Part shown: positions 53,801 through 62,800 of the stretch, in pieces | Numbering within the stretch: the stretch's first letter is position 1 | How the letters are laid out: each line of letters opens with the position of its first letter | NCBI RefSeq assembly: GCF_964340395.1 | Contig: NC_135555.1 | Coordinates: forward strand, 15,479,246 to 15,543,245 | Source of the DNA: Glandiceps talaboti | Taxonomy: Eukaryota > Hemichordata > Enteropneusta > Spengelidae | Direction: 5' to 3' | Length of the DNA stretch: 64,000 nt | Position numbers and translations under genes: made by a program | The notes under the pieces: model-generated | Told to the model about the DNA's origin: nothing | Databases searched by the model: none | What the model saw: only the letters and a program-made list of their open reading frames with translations

Positions 53801-56800
53801 CTTATTGTATCCAATATATCGTTACACAACTATAATAATTAAGGAAACTGCCACCCGTATTGGTGTCAACTGCGTTGTTTATTTCAATACTCCGTTTGCA
53901 CAAGCTTGTTAATGTGACCAAATCGACCAACTGAGGCTGTTGACTTAGTAAATAAAGTTGTCAAAGATGAAGTGATAAGATGAAAGGTCTATATTGATAT
54001 CATGGCTTTACCCATTCGAAATGCATCTCTACTTTCTATACTTCCAGGGTTATAACAGTGGTCAAGAAATTCAAATTTCATTTAATTTAAGTAGGCACAT
54101 ACTTAAAAGTTGTTCTTCGATATCAGTGGTATACTAAAGAAAGTGTGTAATAGTGGGATGCGATACCTTTGCTATGACAAAATAATCAAACTGTAATCAA
54201 GATAGTTTACACTATAAAAGACCAAGAAAGTATAAGTTCGCTAATACCTCTGTGACATTTATATACTACTAAATACATACCACAGTTCATCTCATCGGAA
54301 TTATCACCACAGTCATCCCAATTATCGCATTCCCAGTTGGAGTAAATACATACTCCATTGGCACATTGAAACTCGTCAATGGAACACCAACCTGTTCAAT
54401 AGAATATTCCTTACAACTTTACTATATCATGTAGATCATTATACGACTGTAATCTTAATCAAAATGCTGCACGTACGGTTTTCCATTCCATTGACTATTT
54501 CAATACGCTGTTTATTCAACAAAGTTAATATGTAATATATGACCAAACAGACCAACTTTAGCTGTTCATCCAGTAGATGACGATCACTCTCAAAGATGAA
54601 ATGCTAACATGAAAGGTCGAAAGTGATATCATGGCTTCAGACATTTCAATTGGATCTCTATTTTCTAAACTTCAAGGCTTATAATACCTAGGAAATTTAA
54701 CGTTTGGGTAATTCAACAAGACACATATACTTAAAATCGTTGCTGTCTCATACCAATGGTAGACTAAACAAGTTGGTTACAGTAGGTAATATGGGTTATG
54801 ATGATAAAAAACAACATGTAATTAAGTTATTAGACGTACACTGAAAATTAAAATAACTACATACCACAACCATCCTCATCTGAATTATCGCCGCAGTCAT
54901 CCATACCATCACAATGCCAGCTGGAGTAAATACAGTTTCCATTCCAACATTGAAATTGGTCAGAGGAACACCAACCTGTTTAATAGAGTAATCTTTTACA
55001 AATTTATTGTATCCAATATATCATTACACAACTGTAATAATTAAGGAAACTGCCGCCCGCATTGTTGTCAATTGCGTTATCTATTTCATTACTCCATTTC
55101 CACGAGAAGATTAATTTTATATTATATGACCAAACAGACCAACTTTGGCTGTTGACCTAGTAGATAAAGTTATCAAAGATGGAGTCATAAGATGAAAGAT
55201 GGAAATTGATATCATAGATTCAGACTTTTCAATGGATCTCTACTTTCTAAACTTCAAAGCTCGTTACCCAGGAAATTTAACGTTTGGGTAATTCCACTAG
55301 AGACATTCTTCAAATCATTGCTGTTTGAAATTAATGGTACACTACAAATGGGTTACATTGGGTAATATGGGTTATGATGATAAAAAGCAACATGTAATTA
55401 AGTTATTAGATGTACACTGAAATTTAAAATAACTACATACCACAACCATCCTCATCTGAATTATCACCGCAGTCATCCATACCATCACAATGCCAGCTGG
55501 AGTAAATACAATTTCCATTCCAACATTGAAACTGGTCAGTCGAACACCAACCTGTTTAATAGAGTAATCTTTTACAAATTTATTGTATCCAATATATCAT
55601 TACACAACTATAATAATTAAGGAAACTGCCTCCCGTATTGTTGTCAACTGCGTTGTCTATTTCAATACTCCGTTTGCACAAGATTGTTAATGTGACCAAG
55701 CAGACTAACTTGGTCTTTTGACTTAGTAAATAAAGTTGTCAAAGATGAAGTGATAAGATGAAAGGTCTATATTGATATCATGGCTTTACCCATTCGAAAT
55801 GCATCTCTACTTTCTATACTTCCAGGGTTATAACAGTGGTCAAGAAATTCAAATTTCAATCAATTTAAGTAGGCACATACTTAAAAGTTGTTCTTCGATA
55901 TCATCAGTGGTATACTAAAGAAAGTGTGTAATAGTGGGATGCGATACCTTTGCTATGACTAAATAATCAGCCTGTAATCAAGATAGTTTACACGCTAAAA
56001 GACCAAGAAAGTATAAGCTCGCTAATACCTCTGTGACATTTATATACTACTAAATACATACCACAGTTCATCTCATCGGAATTATCACCACAGTCATCCC
56101 AATTATCGCATTCCCAGTTGGAGTAAATACATACTCCATTGGCACATTGAAACTCGTCAATGGAACACCAACCTGTTCAATAGAATATTCCTTACAACTT
56201 TACTATATCATGTAGATCATTATACGACTGTAATCTTAATCAAATTGCTGCACGTACAGTTTTCCATTCCATTGACTATTTCAATACGCTGTTTATTCAA
56301 CAAAGTTAATATGTAATATATGACCAAACAGACCAACTTTAGCTGTTCATCCAGTAGATGACGATCACTCTCAAAGATGAAATGCTAACATGAAAGGTCG
56401 AAAGTGATATCATGGCTTCAGACATTTCAATTGGATCTCTATTTTCTAAACTTCAAGGCTTATAATACCTAGGAAATTTAACGTTTGGGTAATTCAACAA
56501 GACACATATACTTAAAATCGTTGCTGTCTCATACCAATGGTAGACTAACCAAGTTGGTTACAGTAGGTAATATGGGTTATGATGATAAAAAACAACATGT
56601 AATTAAGTTATTAGACGTACACTGACATTTAAAATAACTACATACCACAACCATCCTCATCTGAATTATCGCCGCAGTCATCCATACCATCACAATGCCA
56701 GCTGGAGTAAATACAGTTTCCATTCCAACATTGAAACTGGTCAGAGGAACACCAACCTGTTTAATAGAGTAATATTTTACAAATTTATTGTATCCAATAT

Positions 56801-59800
56801 ATCGTTACACAACTGTAACAATTAAGGAAACTGCCGCCCGCATTGTTGTCACTTGCGTTGTATATTTCATTACTCCATTTCCACGAGAAGATTGATTTTA
56901 TATTATATGACCAAACAGGCCAACTTTGGCTGTTGACCTAGTAGATAAAGTTATCAAAGATGGAGTGATAAGATGAAAGATGGAAATTGATATCATAGAT
57001 TCAGACTTTTCAATGGATCTCTACTTTTTAAACTTCAAAGCTCGTTACCCAGGAAATTTAACGTTTGGGTAATTCCACTAGACACATTCTTCAAATCATT
57101 GCTGTTTGTAATCAATGGTACACTACAAATGGGTTACATTGGGTAATATGGGTTATGGTGATAAAAAGAAACATGTAATTAAGTTATTAGACGTACACTT
57201 ATATGTAAAATAACTACATACCACAACCATCCTCATCTGAATTATCGCCGCAGTCATCCATACCATCACAATGCCAGCTGGAGTAAATACAGTTTCCATT
57301 CCAACATTGAAACTGGTCAGAGGAACACCAACCTGTTTAATAGAGTAATCTTTTACAAATTTATTGTATCCAATATATCGTTACACAACTGTAGTAATTA
57401 AGGAAACTGCCGCCCGCATTGTTGTCAATTGCGTTGTCTATTTCATTACTCCATTTGCACAAGAAGATTAATTTTATATTATATGACCAAACAGACCAAC
57501 TTTGGCTGTTGACCTAGTAGATACAGTTATCAAAGATGGAGTGATAAGATGAAAGATGGAAATTGATATCATAGATTCAGACTTTTCAATGGATCTCTAC
57601 TTTCTAAACTTCAAAGCTCGTTACCCAGGAAATTTAACGTTTGGGTAATTCCACTAGAGACATTCTTCAAATCATTGCTGTTTGAAATCAATGGTACACT
57701 ACAAATGGGTTACATTGGGTAATATGGGTTATGATGATAAAAAGCAACATGTAATTAAGTTATTAGATGTACACTGAAATTTAAAATAACTACATACCAC
57801 AACCATCCTCATCTGAATTATCACCGCAGTCATCCATACCATCACAATGCCAGCTGGAGTAAATACAATTTCCATTCCAACATTGAAACTGGTCAGTCGA
57901 ACACCAACCTGTTTAATAGAGTAATCTTTTACAAATTTATTGTATCCAATATATCGTTACACAACTATAATAATTAAGGAAACTGCCTCCCGTATTGTTG
58001 TCAACTGCGTTGTCTATTTCAATACTCCGTTTGCACAAGATTGTTAATGTGACCAAGCAGACTAACTTGGTCTTTTGACTTAGTAAATAAAGTTGTCAAA
58101 GATGAAGTGATAAGATGAAAGGTCTATATTGATATCATGGCTTTACCCATTCGATATGCATCTCTACTTTCTAAACTTCCAGGGTTATAACACTGGTCAG
58201 GAAATTCAAATTTAATTTAATTTAAGTAGGTACACACTTAAAAGTTGTTCTTCGATATCAGTGGTATACTAAAGAAAGTGTGTAATAGTGGGATGCGATA
58301 CCTTTGCTATGACATTATAATCAGCCTGTAATCAAGATAGTTTACACGCTAAAAGACCAAGAAAGTATAAACTCGCTAATGCCTATGTGACATTTATATA
58401 CTACTAAATACATACCACAGTTCATCTCATCGGAATTATCACCACAGTCATCCCAATTATCGCATTCCCAGCTGGAGTAAATACATCCTCCATTGGCACA
58501 TTGAAACTGGTCAATGGAACACCAACCTGTTCAATAGAATATTCCTTACAACTTTACTATATCATGTAGATCATTATACGACTGTAATAATTAATCAAAA
58601 TGCTGCACATACTGTTTTCAATTCCACTGACTATTTCAATACGCTGTTTATACAACAAAGTTAATATGTAATATATGACCAAACACACCAACTTTGGCTG
58701 TTCACCCAGTAGATGACGATCACTCTCAAAGATGAAGTGGTAATATGAAAGGCAGAAAGTGATATCATAGCTTCAGATATTTCAATTGGATATCTACTTT
58801 CTAAACTTCAATTTTTATTACCCAGGAAATGTAACGTTTAGATATTAAATTCCACTAGACACATACTTAAAATCGTCGCTGTTTGATATCAATGGTAGAC
58901 TAAACAAATTAGTCTTTCAAACTGATCAGTAGAACACCAACCTGGTTAAAGATAGTTTAAACAATTGAATACCATCCCATTGTGAGTATAATTACACTAA
59001 TGTTTTTATGTTGATGTGTTGCAGCTGTTATAGTTTTAATAAGTCTATAACCCTACTATCCGAAAGCTACTTATCCGCAGTAGTGTAACATAACTGGTGT
59101 CAATTTCCATGGCAGATGCGGCAGTACTTTATTATCTTTAACTAAGTCTGTCCGAATAAGACCAAATGTCTTCTTACTAAAGCCTATACATGATATTTAT
59201 ATACGAATAAATAAATATATTCATACTGTAACAGTCCATCTCATCTGAATTATCACCACAGTCATCCCAGTCATCACAATGCCAGCCGTAGTAAATGCAG
59301 TTGCCATTCATACATTGGAATTGGTCGGTAGCACAACCTATTCCAAAGAATATTTGAAGTTAGATTTTCCACATCAACATATTAGATGAAGAAATATAAG
59401 GTTTGAAATACATCATCCATATACCACTTAGTTCGTACAAATCCTGCTCATAGGTTTGCCAAGTGTTCTCTGAAGTAATATTAAGTTCTGATAGATAGAT
59501 GCACGACATATATATAATAAATTCATGGCAGTGTACATGCATGATATTTAGCAAGGAATACACACTTACCACAACCAATCTCATCTGAATTATGATCAAA
59601 TGAACAAATAGATATAGGACTGAAGTACAACATCTTAGATTACCTAGCACGTTACATTGTATTACTACAGCCATGCATGATATTTTGGTACGAATAAGGA
59701 CTTACCGCAACCCGTCTCGTCTGAACCATCACCGCAGTTATCCCAACCATCGCAACGCCAATCGGAGGCAATAAAGTTACCATTCAGACATTGGAACATG

Positions 59801-62800
59801 TCGGTAGTGCACCCTATTCCAAAGCATATTTCACGTTAGATTTTCTATATTGACGAACATATAGATTAACAAATACAAGGACTAAAATACAACATCTACA
59901 TACCACTTTGTTCTTTACTGCAGTATAACTCATATTTTCGCCATGATTTGGAGCTCATTTGGAACACTAACTGGAACGCAAAACTGCTTTTAAGTGAAAT
60001 CTGCTTCTGACAGATGCCGACACACGATATTTTTCATACAATTTACGCACTTTTATAGCAAGAATAAAGCTAAAACGTATGAATTGAAAGTGTTTTTGTT
60101 TTTGTCTTGGCATTAAATCTTAATGAAATTGTTCTGTTTCATGTTCCCTTCAGGAATCGTGGCTCGTTTTATTTCTACTCAAAGGAAGAATTGTATTTAC
60201 ATAGGAGTTTCAGTTTCATCATATTACTTTGCAAAACGCTGACATATATTTCAGTCTCAATAATTTTAGAGAAATAGTTGATGTGAATTTTACTTGACTT
60301 TTGATAATGTTTTCTTTGTTATTTGTTGTATTTTTTTATTAATTTGAATGTAGTTAGTCTTTCCTCCCAATTTCTGAATGTTTGTAAATGGGATGATCTT
60401 GTAGACATCTAAAATAAATAAATACAAAAAAGGCCATTTGAAAGCAAGTCACTCTGACAGCAGTATGTTATTGCTCATTTTCGTTACAGTTTTGAGTTAA
60501 CATCAACTGCATTATATAATTCGAGTAAAGGAAACATATGCCTCGGAAATACATAGGAACTTCAATGACGTCAAACAGATAGACAGGCTGGGAAAAGCAA
60601 AAATAAGGAACAGAAAAACACACAAAAAAGACAGACAAATGCTTACACAATCGTACTAAGATAGATTTGTAACCATGGCTACAAAAGTTACAAACTATAT
60701 ATGTCATCCAATTCTGCGGCAACAACAATTGTGAAACACGTCAAGTACCAGTGAAAATATGAGCATTTCTCACTCTATATAATTTGAAAATAAAGACATA
60801 CCACAATCCAATTCGTCAGAATTATCGCCACAGTCATCCACCTGATCACACTGCCAATTAGAAGGTACACAATTACCATTCATACATGTGAAGTCAGTTA
60901 TAGTACACAAACCTGTTGAAATGAAAAACATGAATGTGAGTTTTCACCACGGCATTATCTCCCGAATTCAGGTTCCAAATTACGTTTATAGTAGGCCATA
61001 TTATTGCCAGGTTGAATGATATAGAATGAAGTAAAAACCTTAGCTCATACACACATACGATGACCTAACAGTCAAGTGCTAGTTATTTGGGTTGATTGTT
61101 TCCGTATAAATATTGTGGAACGATTTGAAAAGTTTAATTTTGCATACAATGTAACATTTATGTACATACATTGACAATGACAAAATGCACGTTTCGTATC
61201 AGAGCAATACACCCTTTATATTTCTTTTATAATTTGGAATTTACAGAGATGATAAGAAAGGGTGTGAGAAAATAATCATAATGAAAGCGATTAGCTTACG
61301 TCTGGTATTGTAACTTATATATAGGAAAAGTAAGCGACCATACTGTAATAAGAGTTTATCCAGATTGAATATCATTTTATAATTAGTATTAGATATAATT
61401 ATAAAGTTATTCTGACATGCGACGGAAGAAGAGACAGCATAAACGTTAACTGTACATTGCATATCACGAGCAAACATTATGAGCTTTAAGTGTGTGATTT
61501 TTGAAAATAAAGTTATACCGCATATCTCATCAGAATTATCCCCACAGTCATCTTCTCGGTCGCACTCCCAGTGCAAAGGAATACAGATACCATTATCACA
61601 TGAGAATTCGCTGCTACTACAGGAATCTGGTGAAATAGAAATCGGGTATCAGAGTTGTTGTTACTTCATTTATGTCATAATGGAAATCATTTTTAATCAA
61701 CGTGTAAATTAATCTAAAAATCATGACAGTCGTGGTTTTAGAACAATAATCAGAAAACTTATATTTAAAGATTGTTCCCGTTTTTGGATCAATCTTTTAT
61801 ATATTATGGTATTTCAATGCTGGTATTTGATGATGTAACTGAAGAAATGTGAAGCATTAATGCTACATTGTACGTAAAATAGCATTTTTTTCAAACCGTT
61901 CCAAAAAATTTATACAGAAACAATCAACCCAAATAACTAGCACTTGACTGTTAGGTCATCGTATTTGTGTATGAACTAAGATATTTACTTTATTCTATAT
62001 CATTCAACCTGGCAATAATAGTTACCGATAGTTATTTTTTTTTTTTAAAGAATTATGTATTTAGATATAAATGTTTTCAGCACTATGTGATATTTGAGAA
62101 AAGGAATAAATGCCACAATTCATCTCGTCAGAATCATCAAATCAGTCAACAATTCCGTCACATTTCCACCCCAGAGGAATACAATCATCACACCAACATG
62201 TGAATTCACTACCAGTAGACATATGTTGGAACTTAAATCATGCAGCTGTTTATGTTTTTGTTTTGTTACATGAATACATGCTTCATACTCAAAATAATAA
62301 CGTATTTTCTAGATTCTATTTCAAAGATTTAGCATATTATCACAGGGTAAAGGAAAAATAATCAGTTTTGTCCTCGCGATTTTCCGGATTTCTAATATTA
62401 CTTTCTGTATATTTTAAATAAAGTTCAGGTATATATTGATAAACGTCTCCAAGTATGTCATTTAACTCATCAACACTAAGTATTGTTAGAAACACACACC
62501 ACATCACATATTAAGATATAACTTTTTTTCATTCAAGCACTGTGTGGTATTTGAAAATAACGACTTACCACAGAAGAATTCATCTGAATTATCACCACAG
62601 TCATCCATCTGATCACACTCCCAATGCGAAGGAATACAACCGCCAGACCAACATGAGAATTCATTGTCACTACAGAAATCTGTTGGAAATGAAATCATGA
62701 AGCTATTGGGTTTTTGTTATTGAGTTAGTGTTTGTTTCTTTGTATTTTATAGCTCGAATGTCTTGCTGAAAATATAATACATGGAACCAATGCCGTGGTA

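Larger units (their letters stand above)
19081..58526 (-). repeat. Higher-order tandem array of LDLa exon-intron units
   Basis: Units of about 576-618 bp (111-nt exon plus intron) repeat about 70 times. Type A exons recur every 1,778 bp (31,251/33,029/34,807), 2,354 bp (34,807/37,161/39,515/41,869), 2,357 bp (45,431/47,788/50,145) or 2,938 bp (23,597/26,535/29,473), each interval holding two, three or four type B exons. The interval 44,229-45,431 (1,202 bp) holds one. Both exons and introns are near-identical between same-rank units, so whole units were copied. Confidence 0.95.

Noticed and set aside
19081-58526. Regular spaced repeats suggestive of CRISPR or centromeric satellite
   Set aside because: The 111-bp conserved parts are spliced LDLa exons and the spacers are homologous introns, not unique spacers.
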